Assembly: GCA_903813345.2 (NCBI GenBank)
Contig: CAIIXF020000002.1
Coordinates: 12,108,150 to 12,172,149, forward strand
Origin: Owenia fusiformis
Lineage: Eukaryota > Annelida > Polychaeta > Sabellida > Oweniidae
Length of the DNA: 64,000 nucleotides
Reading direction: 5' to 3'
Shown one piece after another: positions 11,785 to 23,202 of this stretch; within the stretch, counting starts at the first letter, position 1, and each line of letters opens with the position of its first letter. The translations under genes were made by a program, and so were the position numbers. A model generated the notes under the pieces. The model saw only the letters and a program-made list of their open reading frames with translations, had not been told where the DNA came from and did not search any database.

Positions 11785-13972
11785 GTTAGTATTTAAAAGT
11801 AGTTATTGTTAAACCATATAAAATATTTAATGAAAATAAATATATGTATTTTGAGACTGAGAGTATGCTAATTTTTCTTCAAATTGAAGTTTTAGATAAT
11901 GGTTGATATTGTTGAAGTCTTGCAAAAAGTACCTGTTTGATACAGCAAAAAGTGCAATTCACATGTCATACCAAGATTCAGATTTATTTTACATTGTTTT
12001 ATAGTTGTGCAATTATACTTCATAATATTATAGCTTGATTTGTTAAAACTGAATTCATCTGCCAGTATCTTATGAAATACAATGAGGCAATAGATTATAC
12101 ATCTCTAAAAAGGCCAATACATCTGAAGAATAAAAAGGACATGGATTAGGCTAATTTAGCAGAAATTCCTCTTGATATGATAGAACGATATTAGACATTA
12201 CATGTATTTTGAACTAAAGAGGGGAAAATGCCATCTTCACAGATTCTATTCACATTGTATATTTTTGCCTCTGTTTTTACTTGAAATTTGTGGCTTGCTC
12301 TATGTATTGTGAAATATTAATTTACATAAGGACTCTGGCCATTTGGGGTTCTTTTCCATATACTTGTAGAGTTGGTTCAATTCTTGGTTTCATGAGTACA
12401 TGTATTTTCAACACTAATGTTTCCAATGTTAGCTTTGATGTTTTCAAGATACATATGCACTTCATGATTGGGCAATATATGGCAGTTTTATTAGCAGAAA
12501 GGGAAAATATCAGCACAATATGTTTACCATTAACTTGCCTTTGACAGAGAGTGCCTTCAGTGACCAATCTAACATCACAAAAAGTCAGTTAAAAACCCAT
12601 TAGCACAAACGTATCACATTTCAGATATGGCCTGGCAATTAGGTTAACAATATAGTTTAACATGAAAATTCCATCTTGATTATGAATGTAATGAATTATA
12701 GTTAGCCCACAGGGTCTAGACATACATAGGTTGAGGTGTTAGACTACTTCTAAACTTGACAAATAAGAATTTTAATTCTGTCCTAGGGCATATTTTGGAC
12801 AATAGACTCCGACTAAGTGATTTTAGAGAATTTTTACTGTACATGTATTTGATTGGGTGGAATTCATTAATACTGTATTTACTTTAGTTTGAATATAACT
12901 ACTACTTTAAGATTTAGTATTTTAGAATTTTGTTTTCATGATTTTTGTTTTTTGTATGAATCTTAAGGAAAGAAATACAATTAACTCAAAATCAGGAATG
13001 AGATGAAAAACAACATTTTCTGGATATGCCTCTCCAAAAGTTTCTCATCAAAGTTTTCTTTGAAAGTTCAAATTCAATTATGGCACCGTTCAATTTTAAT
13101 TATCTATAAATAGAGCTATAAATCTTGTCCCAAGGGTGGTACTTTGTGCTACGCCCCATGGGTTGTTGAAGGTGTTTAAATTGATTACTGGTTTAATTTA
13201 CCATGATTTACACAGAAGATAACAGAAGCAATTGTTTGGAGCAACTTGGCAGAAAATGAAATAATCTCCTGATAGTAGGGAACATGTGCATGATACTGGC
13301 AGTTACCTCAGCTCAGCTCAGCCCAGATTGACCTTGTTTTGAACTTTCATGCCAAAGTTCTGGTCGTGGTTTTGAAATCTAAAACATTTGAAATAAAAAC
13401 AAAAACATGCTAAAACCACAGCATTCACGAAGTATGAAGAGTTATAAATGAAACATAAGTATGCCAATAAAAAATATTAAACCATATATTAAAGTATTAA
13501 ACCAACAAAAGGATTTTCAGTTAATGTGAAAATTGATAAATTCGTAATCTTTTTTAAAAAGTCCAATGAAATAAGCCAATAACAATTTATTCCATGGAAA
13601 AGAGGACTTCTTCAAGTCAATACAGTTGATTTAATTGTTGAGAAATTCAAGAAAATCTGTCAGATTTACAAAAGAGTTCTGAATGATGGGGCATTATAAA
13701 AAAAGTAAAATGCATTAAGCATGTCAAATTATCTAATAATGTATTTCACATATGACCACCTCTGATGTGTTGGAACAGATTTTAAACAATTATAATTGCA
13801 CAAAATAATGAATGGTCTTATTAAACAGCATGTTTCTTGAAATAGAGCTGATTCGCCATATATCCAACTGTGTTAAACTCATTTATAAGTATGTATTTAT
13901 CACCATATTGAAATTCAACTTGTTGAATTAATATTGGTCAAAATACATAACATGTATAATATACATGTACAT
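11785..13972 (+). other. Intron 1, proximal part
   Basis: This begins with the GTTAGT donor. I see no further exon or ordered repeat. The overlapping ORFs at 12281-12567 on both strands are typical AT-rich chance frames. Confidence 0.55.
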
Positions 13973-14095
13973 TACCATGTTGAAATGGACCATGGCCATA
14001 CCATGGTATACCATGGTATGACCATGGTATACCATGGTATATGGCCATGAAATGCAATGAAATACCATATGGTAATACCATGGCCGATCATGAAC

Positions 14096-14389
14096 GTTAA
14101 ATGGCACCATTGCATTTCATTGTTAACAGTGCGTTTTTAACATGGAGTTTTCCATTGAAAAAATACTGCCGTTTCGCAGTATTTCATGGTCAGAAACCAT
14201 CAAATGCAATGATATCATGGTCAAGTTCTCGGCTATGATATCATTGCATTTGATGGTTTCTTGACCATGATATCATTGCATTTGATGGTTTCTGACCATG
14301 AAATACTGTGAAACGGCAGTATTTTTTCAATGGCAAACTCCATGTTAAAAAAACGCTCCTGACCATGAAATGCAATGGTGCCATTTAAC
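14096..14389. repeat. Near-perfect foldback, 128-bp arms
   Basis: The left arm 14096-14223 and right arm 14262-14389 are reverse complements with only a few mismatches and small indels; the 38-nt spacer repeats part of the arm. Within each arm is a smaller palindrome around AATACTGCCGTTTCGCAG. Degenerate further copies of the arm lie at about 14418-14520 and 14590-14670. Single-stranded, this would form a long hairpin or, in duplex, a cruciform. Confidence 0.9.
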
Positions 14390-15119
14390 GATCATGATAT
14401 ACCATGGTATACCATGGTCAATTAACATGTAATTTTGTATCTAAAAAATACCACCGTTTCGTAGTATTTCATGGTCAAATACCATCAAATGCAGTGATAT
14501 CATGGTCTAGACATTTAACCATGATATGCAATGGAGCCATTTAATTATCACAAAATAAAGCTCATAATAATATTGTTGGAACTATACTTAAAATTTTGCA
14601 TTTAAAAATACTGCTATTTTGCAGTATTTCACTGTTGCAAACCATCAAATGCAATGAAGTACAGTCAAGATGTTTAATCGAAGACTGGAGGTTTGACTTA
14701 CAAAATATTAAGTTGATCTTCTATTTAACCGACAACAGTCAAACAAAAATAAAGCATATTTGTTTAACAAAAAAAAAATTGTTTCTAGGGTTATTAACTT
14801 AATTATTCATAATAGAAATTAATTTATTAAATAAAGGAACAAAAGTATATAAAGTTGTGATTTTGATGAATATCAGAATCACTAATTATAATAATTTGGT
14901 TATCTAATCAACATTTATTAATAAAGATATTTCATGTAAAAAATACTTTTTGAACATGGCCTTTCATTGTATTTCACTGCATTGCAAGAAAGACCATTGC
15001 ATTTCATTGCATATCATGATCAATCATTGTATTTCATTGCATTTCATGGTTAAACATGGTATTTCATTGCATTTCATGATCCATTTCAACTCTGACCAAT
15101 TTTAGACTTGAGACTCTTG

Positions 15120-15910
15120 TAGAGTTCTTATTAGCAATGAAATACCATGGTATAACCATGGTATTTGATGGTCAGGTTTGACAATGAAATGCTATGAAAT
15201 ACAATCAACCACGAAATGCAATGATATGCCATGATAAATGATAGTTATAATTATGGCAATGAAATACCATGGTGTGACAATAGTATTTGATGGTCAGGTT
15301 TGACAATAAAATGCCATGAAATACCACCAACCATGAAATGCAATGATAAAACCATGATAAATGAGAGTTATGATTTTGGCAATGAAATGACATGGTATGA
15401 CCATGGTAATTGATTGTCACACGGTACAATGAAATGCCATGAAATGTCATCAACCATGATATATAATGGTAATACCATGGTAAATGATGGTCAGGTACAT
15501 AACAATAAAATCTCATGGTATGACCATGACATTTGATTGTCAAATTGTACAATGAAATACCATCAACCATGATATACAATGGTAATACCATGGTAAATGA
15601 TGGTCAGGAACATGGCAATGAAATACCATGGTATGACCATGGTATTTGATTGTCACATCTTATAATGAAATGGCATCAACCATGATATACAATGGTAAAT
15701 TATGGTCAGGAACATGGCATTGAAATACCATGGTATTTGATTGTCACATCTTACAATGAAATGCCATGAAATGCAATCAACCATGATATACCATGGTAAT
15801 ACCATGGTAAATGATGGTCAGGAACATGGCAATGAAATACCATGGTATTTGATGGCAAACTTTGGACATGAAATACCATGAAACATGGTATAACATAATA
15901 TACCATGGTA
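15120..15910. repeat. ~122-bp tandem array inside the CCATGG block
   Basis: The anchor CAATGAAATACCATGGTAT and its variants occur at about 15135, 15257, 15380, 15502, 15616, 15718 and 15830. Spacings are 122, 123, 122, 114, 102 and 112 bp, so the proximal units are intact and the distal ones carry deletions. Each unit alternates a palindromic CCATGG segment with a GATGGTCAGG segment. Confidence 0.85.
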
Positions 15911-16604
15911 TACCATGGTCAAAAATTGACCAAAAAAACATCATTGCCACCATGGTCAGAGTTGATGGTAATTTCATTGCCGATCATGATAGACCATGGT
16001 AAACCATGGTATACCATGGTATCATGGTTTACGTTTAAACATGGTACGGAATATAAATTGCAACCAGTTATTCATTTTCCTGAAATCTTAAAGATGATTG
16101 GGAGCAGATATTTCTGTTATCTTACTCATAAGAAAATAGTCACTGAAAAAAGTTTTGCAGATGCTTTTCTGCATAAAAGAAGAATGCTAGTACATGTAAA
16201 TCTGAAATAGTTTATATTCTAGTTGATAACCTCTTTTGTAACATAAACTTTGACTTCTGTATATGTATTTTGTATTTCTGTTCTTCGTCAAAATCTTTTG
16301 GCAAAATAGATTCATTTAGAGTGTAGAGTAAAGTGTAATTTGTTAATTAAGGCATTAATTTGCATTTAGCAATAGACAGTTAAGTAACAAAGGCTTTGCT
16401 CTGTTATGTAACTACAACCCAGACTATGATAAATAAGAATGTCTGGAACAACTGGATCCAACATTGATTATTGAAAAGCAATGCCCTTTTAATTAACTGC
16501 ATGCAAGTGAAACTTTAAATGCAGTATTTGATTTAGGATAAACAATATAAGACTGTGTAACATAAACATGTTTTTATCAGAAATCCATAGACATTTTAAT
16601 GTTT

Positions 16605-16836
16605 ACTGAAAATGCTTAATTTGCTCTGAAAATGCTTAATTTGCTCTGAAAATGCTTAATTTGCTCTGAAAATGCTTAGTTGCTCTGAAAATGCTTAATT
16701 TGCTCTGAAAATGCTTAGTTGCTCTGAAAATGCTTAATTTGCTCTGAAAAATGCTTAGTTGCTCTGAAAATGCTGAATTTGCTCTAGAAATGCTGAATTT
16801 GCTCTGGAAATACTTAATTTGCTCTGAAATGCTCAT
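16605..16836. repeat. 21-bp minisatellite (TGCTCTGAAAATGCTTAATT)
   Basis: About eleven copies of a 20-21-bp unit run head to tail, with 20-bp (TTAGT) and 21-bp (TTAATTT) variants alternating in the middle and degenerate units at the right edge. The minus-strand ORF over it is a by-product. Confidence 0.95.
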
Positions 16837-16849
16837 GGGTGTTCAACTG

Positions 16850-17916
16850 CTCCAATCATTGCACTGAAAATGCTCAGGTTGCACCAAGAATATTTGGTGA
16901 TTTTGTATAAACCAGGATGTGAAAGCAGCAAAGATGCAAGAAACACTGAACAGAAACACTTGAATCAGTGGTCAAACAACCACTTGTACGTTCAACAGTC
17001 TTGTTAAAGTATAATTGTGTTTAGGTTTAGGCATACAAACATATCATGTATCTAAACATAGCTTTGGACATATACATACACCACCCATGTCTTCTTAGTC
17101 CTTGGGCACCTGTAGGGGTCACGCATGTCTATCTGGAGCATCAGATGTATTCTTACAACTTTATGTTGCCTTTTGTGGCTTCTTAAGGGTGATCAATGTG
17201 TGAAAATAAATTCCGACTCAGTACACTTTTTAAAGGATAAAATCACGTCAGAATTGATTTTCATCTTGACCATATTTTTCACTTTCACTGAATACAAAGT
17301 AGAAGATCAATAATACAAATAAGGTTGAATAGAATCAATTAACACCAAATATTCAAATAATCTTGTTCCTTTCTACTTCAAGTTTTTGCCTCTAGTAGAA
17401 AAAGCTACTTCACACAGATAGGATTTTTCAATAATTGTTAAGAGGATTTTCTGGTCAATTCAATTGAATTTGTTCTTGCTTTCAGTTAACAGTATTAACC
17501 ATCTGCCAAAATAACCTTGAACAACAAGATCAACAATTTTAGATTCATATTTTACTTGAAACCCTGTTTGAACAGTCACAGTTAATTCAGTATTTAATCT
17601 TTGCTAATGAAATCCAATATGGTTAGAATTTCAGAAAACCTATTTTTCATTGCATAATTTTTTGAGTCATTAAGGTATAACAGCATTTACCATCTGCTTA
17701 AAATAACCTTGAAATACAGTAATTAATATTTAAGACTTGTAATTTTAGTTGTTATCCATGCATTCTGTTCAGTAGCCTATCAAAAAATTTTCCGGCTAAC
17801 AGATTACTTGTTTATTTTGCATTAATCTTGACCTTAATCTTTTTATTTGCAATCAGCTGTTTAATATTAATATTGCTACTGCAACATTAAATGGGAATTT
17901 TTTAATTTGCTTCCAG
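16850..17916 (+). other. Intron 1, distal part and acceptor
   Basis: No exon is visible before 17917. The phrase 'taaccatctgccaaaataaccttga' near 17498 recurs in altered form near 17690, a small internal duplication. The intron ends with a T-rich tract and TTGCTTCCAG, with the AG at 17915-17916. Confidence 0.6.
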
Positions 17917-18996
17917 GAGGAGATTCACTTGACCTTTGCTGATTTGGATAACTCCCATAATGCACCAGTGCCAAGCAGACGGAGTATACAATATGCAAAG
18001 CATTGTGGGATAGAATTCAATTGTGTTCAAGAAAATGACCCACCTAATCAAAATGGAACATCTGTGTATTATGACATCATAAAGACCTTTGATGACCCCA
18101 ATATCCGTCAAAATGCTGATCTGACTACGATAGAGTACACATTCAATCAGGCGAAATATATAAAAATGATGGAGATCAGAAATGCTGTTATGGATAGTGA
18201 TATCAGTTTTAAGATGACATGTCTTGATAGTGCAATAGGTAATAACCAATCTTCTTCTGGCGACTTATTAGGTAACTCTCACTTTGAACAAAACCAGACA
18301 AGTGAACACATGACAAATATTGGGATTGATAACATCCATTACATGAAAAGTGGACAAAGTGGACATACTTATACACAGGAGTGTAGCAGTGATTTAGAAA
18401 GTGCAATAATAGAAGCACCTGTTATTAAACAGCAAGAATCATTGAATGTGGAACACCATGTTAAAAAAGTCAGCCCTGTTAACATAGGTAGTGATAGGGA
18501 TAAACCACATGCAGGGGCAAGACTTGAGGAAGGAGACAAGAAGCCACCTGTTCTACAACAAGACCCTATAAATGAGGAGCATAGTGTGAAGATTGGTCCT
18601 GATACACCTGAACAGATTAAGAAACAACGTGAACAAAGACGAGGGATGGAGGTGGGAGTCCCTAGGAGACCATCTGTCGAAAGGGAAATCTCTTGTAAAA
18701 AGAACAATGATATTCATATTGAACCAGATAGTAAACTTCATGAGGTATACAAAGCAACTACTGCTTATAATGAACCTCTAACAGGTGCAGGAAATGATAA
18801 ATGGAATGAGATGATTGTTAACAATTTACCTTATGAGACAAAAACCAAGGGACATGCATTTGATTCAAAGAGATCGCCTGCTCCACCTAAGAATCTACAT
18901 GGAAATACTCGCAGTGTGACATCATCAGATGATGTCACTCCTTCACCCTGTTCTGAAGAGGTCTGGGGCTTCACTTGCCAGACTGTAGAGAATAAG
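17917..18996 (+). CDS. Second coding exon of large unrecognised protein (360 codons)
   Basis: The exon starts after TTGCTTCCAG and ends at AATAAG|GTAAGA, both strong signals, and is phase 0 at each end. It encodes residues 19-378 of the joined protein, beginning EEIHLTFADLDNS. The first ~110 residues (to about 18250) look most ordered, with mixed hydrophobics and a YDIIKTFDDPNIR segment. The rest is polar and Ser/Glu/Lys-rich. A basic RRPSVE site near 18670 fits a basophilic-kinase (PKA-type) consensus, and SPAPPKN near 18880 is a short proline motif. No signal peptide or membrane segment is seen, so a cytoplasmic or nuclear protein is inferred. I do not recognise the family. The in-frame TTG near the 5' end is not a usable start in an animal gene, which supports an upstream first exon. 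Confidence 0.85.
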
Positions 18997-19701
18997 GTAA
19001 GATGTCAAAGTTGATTTTCATGCTGCTGAATGATAAGATTTATAGACCAAAGGGTAAATGACAATATGTTCAACTCCATGACCATCCTTCAAGATAGGTC
19101 ATCACGCTCCCAGCTCATTATTAATCTGTTAGGGTGGTTAAGGATCTTTAATGTATTTTCTTTGCAATTCCTATCAGGCTAGTGAAATTGATTAGAATTG
19201 ATAGAATATGATTTTATCTTGTAGTGCTATTTCAATGTGCCATATGGTCTACAACAGGACATGGTCTATAACTATAGGTACCTCACCTGTCTGTTATATA
19301 ACATGTCACAAAGTAACATATGTCTGTCTCATTGTGCTTGTGGATGATTCACCTTCGAGCTAATGTTACAAGTGGTTATCTAACAGGTTACAATATGCGT
19401 TACGTTATGATTGTTAATTGAATGGTTGAAGAAAAATATGGTAATCGCTGTAAAAAGTGCCCAACCACTATGAGTGAGTTCATCCTTTACTTCATGTTAT
19501 GTGTTATGAAATGCCCAGTATGCAATCCATGATAAGAATTCTATAAGGGCACTTTTTACGGCGAATGTGGTAATTTATAGTCGAAGTTGAATGGTAGTAT
19601 TCAACAAATTAGAGGTAGATCTGCATGATGAGAATTTTAGGTTTCGTTTTGGTGATTAATGATTCTCTGGTAATAATTATCAAAATTGTACATGTATGTT
19701 C
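18997..19701 (+). other. Intron 2, first segment
   Basis: This begins with GTAAGA. No exon or ordered repeat is visible before the palindromic array that starts at 19702. Confidence 0.6.
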
Positions 19702-21940
19702 ATATCCCAGATAGCACAACTCTGATGGGCCAACGTTGGCCCAACAACTACGTATCTGTTGGCCCAACGTTGGCTGTCGTGGTTGGCCCACCGTCGCTAT
19801 GTCCATCGGTCCAACGTTGGTCCACCGTCGCTATGTTCATTGGCCCAACGTTGGTCCATTGTTGGCCCAACACGATTTCAAGCTACGTTGGCCCATAGTT
19901 GGCCCACTAATAGTAAGAAGACTGGTTGGCCCGACGTTGGTCAACAGTTGGTCCGACAATGTTAAGAGGGATGTTGGCGCATTGGATGTCAAAACTGGTT
20001 GGCCCAACGTTGGTCAACAGTTGGGCCAACTTTGGCCCAACGATTACGTATATGTTGGTCCAACGTTGGCTGTCGTGGTTGGCCCACCGTCGCTATGTCC
20101 ATCGGTCCAACGTTGGTCCACCGTCGCTATGTCCATTGGCCCAACGTTGGTCCATTGTTGGCCCGACACGATTTCAAGCTACGTTGGTCCATTGTTGGGC
20201 CAACCATATTTTCAACGGTGGGCCAACCACGTCAGCCAACGTTGGTCCAACATTGGCAGCCACCACAGAACCAACGTTGGCCCACTGTTGACGCAATTTA
20301 CTTTTTTGTACAGCCATTGTTGGCTCCCTGGGCAGCCAACGACGGGCCACATGAATAATTTGCCAACTGCAACCTTGAGAACCAATGGTCACCGATAGCG
20401 ACGTTGACCCAACGTCTTTGTGCTATCTAGGCATTCAGTACTGTTACTGTAAATGTGTTCACATATTATATCCGTTTTTCATCAATAAAATATGGTGGCT
20501 TGTTTTTCCATACTAAATATATTTGGTAGCCTTATAAGTGGTTTCAACTGTATTACAAGGCGAAAATCCATATTTTTGAGGTGAACAACATTATCAGATA
20601 ATTTTGAAAGAAAATATTACAAAAATTTACCTTAATTTTTTTTAATGACAGCTGGTATGTTTTCTTCTATTTTTAAGCATTTGCAATGATTTATCGATAG
20701 GTGGCTTCCTGGTATTAGCGGCAGCCAACAACGGGCCAACGTTGGCCCAACTACAATTTGCCAACTGCAATTTTGCACTGATCGATAGGTCCCAGATAGC
20801 ACATCGCCAATGGGCCAACGTTGGGCCAACAACTACGCATCTGTTGGCCCAACGTCGGCTTGAGCGGTTGACCCAACGTCATTTTGTCCAGCGGGCCAAC
20901 GTTGGTCCAACAGTGGCAAAAAATTATATTGGCCCAACGTTGGTCCAATGTTGGCACAGATAGCACACCGCCAGTGGGCCAACTTCGGGCCAACAACTAC
21001 GCATCTGTTGGCCCAACGTCGGCTTGAGCGGTTGACCCAACGTCATTTTGTCCAGCGGGCCAACGTTGGTCCAACAGTGGCAAACAATTATGTTGGCCCA
21101 ACGTTGGTCCAATGTTGGCAAAAAATTATGTTGGCCCAACGTTGGTCCAATGTTGGCTCGACAGTGCTTTAGTGCTAATGGCAATGTTGGCCCAACGTTG
21201 GCCTTGCAGAGGGAACAGATAGGTGGGTGGCCCAACGTTGGCCCAACAGTACTTTAGTGCTACCCAGGTAGCACAACGACGTTGGGCCAACGTTTGTCCA
21301 ACATTTGCAGCGTCTAAAGAACCAACGTTGGACCATTGTTGGCTCACTATTGACACAATTTACTTCGGTGGACCAACGTTGGGCCAATGGACATATCGAC
21401 GGTGGGCCAACCATCTCAGCCAACGTTGAACCAACAGATATGTAATTGTTGGGCCAACGTTGGCCCAACGTTAGTGTACCACCCTAAAATTACTATAATT
21501 TGGGGCTAACAGAAGTGTGATTTTCCGACCTGAAAATAACGTCGGCCCAACGTTATAGTTCCGCCCTAAAATTGCTAACTATGGACCGAAATAGACACGC
21601 TGCTTGCCAACCTTGCACCGACATCGGTACAACGTCAGCGTACAGCCGTAAAATTGCTGACTTCAGGCCAACAGAAAAGTGTACCTTGACGACCTCGTAC
21701 CAACGTCGGCCCAACGTCAAAGTACCGCCCTAAAATTGCTAACTTCAGACCGAAAAAGATGTGTCATTTGCCAACCTTGTACCGACGTCGGTACAACGTG
21801 AGCTTACAGCCGTAGAATTGCCGACTTCAGGCCAACGGAGAAGTGTGCCTTGACAACCTTGAACCAACGTCGGCCCAACGTCAAGGTACCGACGTAAAAT
21901 TGCCGACGTTGGGCCAACAAAGACGTGCTATCTGGGATAT
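19702..21940. mobile_element. Inverted-repeat element built of GGCCCAACGTTGG palindromes
   Basis: The outer ends are a perfect 16-bp inverted repeat: ATATCCCAGATAGCAC (19702-19717) and its complement (21925-21940). The interior is dozens of copies of TTGGCCCAACGTTGGTCCAA-like words, which are palindromic around AACGTT. Internal copies of the end sequence lie at 20420-20431 (GTGCTATCTAGG), 20791-20802 (CCCAGATAGCAC) and 21263-21274 (CCCAGGTAGCAC), so this is probably two elements (19702-20431 and 20791-21940) or more, joined by 360 bp of other sequence. The right third (21480-21900) is a diverged ~180-bp repeat with GTACCGCCCTAAAATTGC words. No transposase is present. All ORFs here, up to 220 codons, are repeat translations rich in W, P, N, V and G. 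Confidence 0.85.
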
Positions 21941-23043
21941 TATATGTGATAGAATACATAAGTGTAGTTCAAAATTGAAATATTTTGTTCAAAATGTGTT
22001 GAAAAGACATTAATTCCACAATTTTTTTCAATTGTTTTCTGAAAGTACGGGGCAAACTTAATAAGATGTTTATATCTATGATAATTAATTATTTCACAAA
22101 GAAAATGAGATAACTTTATTAAATAACAGACTGATTTTAACATCTTTAAATAAGATTTTAAAAATCAAGAAAAGAAAAAAAATTAAGAAATGTTCACAAG
22201 GGATCAGGTGTTGAACATTTGAACATGGGCCCACCTAATATTTTATTTGCCTTTTTACCCCTGAGTGGAATATCTTTAGTTAAACTCAAACACTTTTTTA
22301 CATAAACCTAAAATAGATTTTTTCTCCAATTTCTATCCTTGAGTACATCTTACTTCACAAATTGTTCCCATCAAATGATTGGTCCCATCTCATACATCCA
22401 CTGTGTATTCCCAATTATATTTGCAATTTACCAAATGGTTTGTGTAAACTGTAATAAAACTTTATGTCTATGTGCTTACATTACTAACAATTTCAAAGTA
22501 ATGAGTCAGGAATTGTATATGCCATAACTGACCATTGTTGTAACATTAAATTGGGTTGAAATAGATAAGTGCATATTTGAGGCAGGCACTACTGGTTGTA
22601 AAAGGGACCATCTCAGAATTTAAAATATCTTAATTAATATATTCAAGGAATTGATTCATAGAAAAGATCAATGAAACCAGAGAGTGGTTTTGAAAACCCT
22701 TTTGTTATATATTTGTTATAACCATAGATTGGTATTTGTGGGAATATGTACAAGACTGTAACACCCAGAGTATGGTAATAAGTTCACTGTAACATCTGTA
22801 CTATTCAATATCCCATGTGTATTCCTTCAGTCATATATCAGTCAGGATTTGTCACTTTTTAAAAATTCCAGGGGGGTCACTTTTAACTTTGGTCTAAACA
22901 TGGCCAAAATCACTTGAAAGTACTCAGAATGGTGAAAAACTGCATGATTTAGAAAGAATATTTGGCCAGGGGGAGGAGATGTAGGATTTTGAGTCTTATA
23001 TCATTTCTGATTTACCAGAGTCCCTCTTTATCTAATGCTTTAG
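21941..23043 (+). other. Intron 2 sequence with one degenerate MITE copy
   Basis: Apart from the MITE relic at 22867-22975 I see nothing ordered. The segment ends in a pyrimidine-rich tract and TAG at 23041-23043, which could serve as a splice acceptor for the candidate exon that follows. Confidence 0.55.
22867..22975 (-). mobile_element. Degenerate copy of the CAGGCCCGTAGCC MITE
   Basis: The stretch with ATGGTGAAAAACTGCATGAT, AAAATCACTTGA and TTTGGCCAGGGGG matches the reverse complement of the interior of the intact element at 53954-54157, in the same order. The terminal repeats and target duplication are lost, so this is an older, truncated copy in the opposite orientation. Confidence 0.75.
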
Positions 23044-23202
23044 AGGAACATGTACTCTGAGGGATATAACAGGCTATGGATCCCACAATGGCACTATACT
23101 AGGTCTGCTCCATATAAGAGAGGTATTAAAGATTGGCCGGGATTATATAACTTTGTTGAGGAAACCTTAAGAACACACAAGGTGGGAGTATTACAAGCCA
23201 AG
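23044..23202 (+). CDS. Candidate internal exon, 53 codons
   Basis: The frame opens right after an acceptor-like TCTAATGCTTTAG and reaches AAG|GTCAGT, a good donor, after 159 bases, so it is phase 0 at both ends and would splice cleanly between 18996 and 57021. An earlier in-frame donor AAG|GTGGGA at 23181 would give 46 codons. The peptide begins RNMYSEGYNRLWIPQWHY and contains three Trp, six Tyr and a KDWPGLYNFVEE segment, unusual for chance AT-rich sequence; local GC is higher than in the surrounding intron. No family is recognised. It could be a real or cassette exon, or a decayed fragment of another gene. Confidence 0.4.

Larger units (their letters stand above)
13973..16046. repeat. 2-kb composite array of CCATGG palindromes with inverted ends
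   Basis: The region is saturated with CCATGGTATACCATGG-type palindromes and with ATGCAATG, GAAATGCCATG and ATGGTCAGG words on both strands. Its edges read TACCATGTT (13973) and AACATGGTA (ending 16046), an inverted pair, so the whole block may have moved or amplified as one unit. It contains the foldback at 14096-14389 and the ~122-bp array at 15120-15910. The MVYHG-rich ORFs on both strands are products of this repetition, not proteins. Confidence 0.85.

Noticed and set aside
12281-12567. Overlapping 87- and 81-codon ORFs on opposite strands
   Set aside because: Neither has splice context or recognisable motifs; overlapping antisense frames of this size are expected by chance in 64 kb.
15205-15591. 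128-codon minus-strand ORF rich in H, W, Y and S
   Set aside because: It translates the ~122-bp palindromic repeat; composition comes entirely from CCATGG and GAAATG words.
16605-16836. Possible CRISPR-like array of regular short repeats
   Set aside because: The units are directly adjacent with no unique spacers, and the context is animal intron; it is a simple minisatellite.
17929-17931. TTG as the start codon of the 17.9-19.0 kb frame
   Set aside because: Animal nuclear genes do not normally start at TTG, and the frame is open leftward to a good splice acceptor in phase with the exon ending at 11784.
19736-20398. 220-codon ORF on the plus strand with W/P/N/V/G-rich repeats
   Set aside because: It is a translation of the GGCCCAACGTTGG array; equally long frames exist in the other frames and on the other strand, and no start, splice or conservation signal supports a protein.
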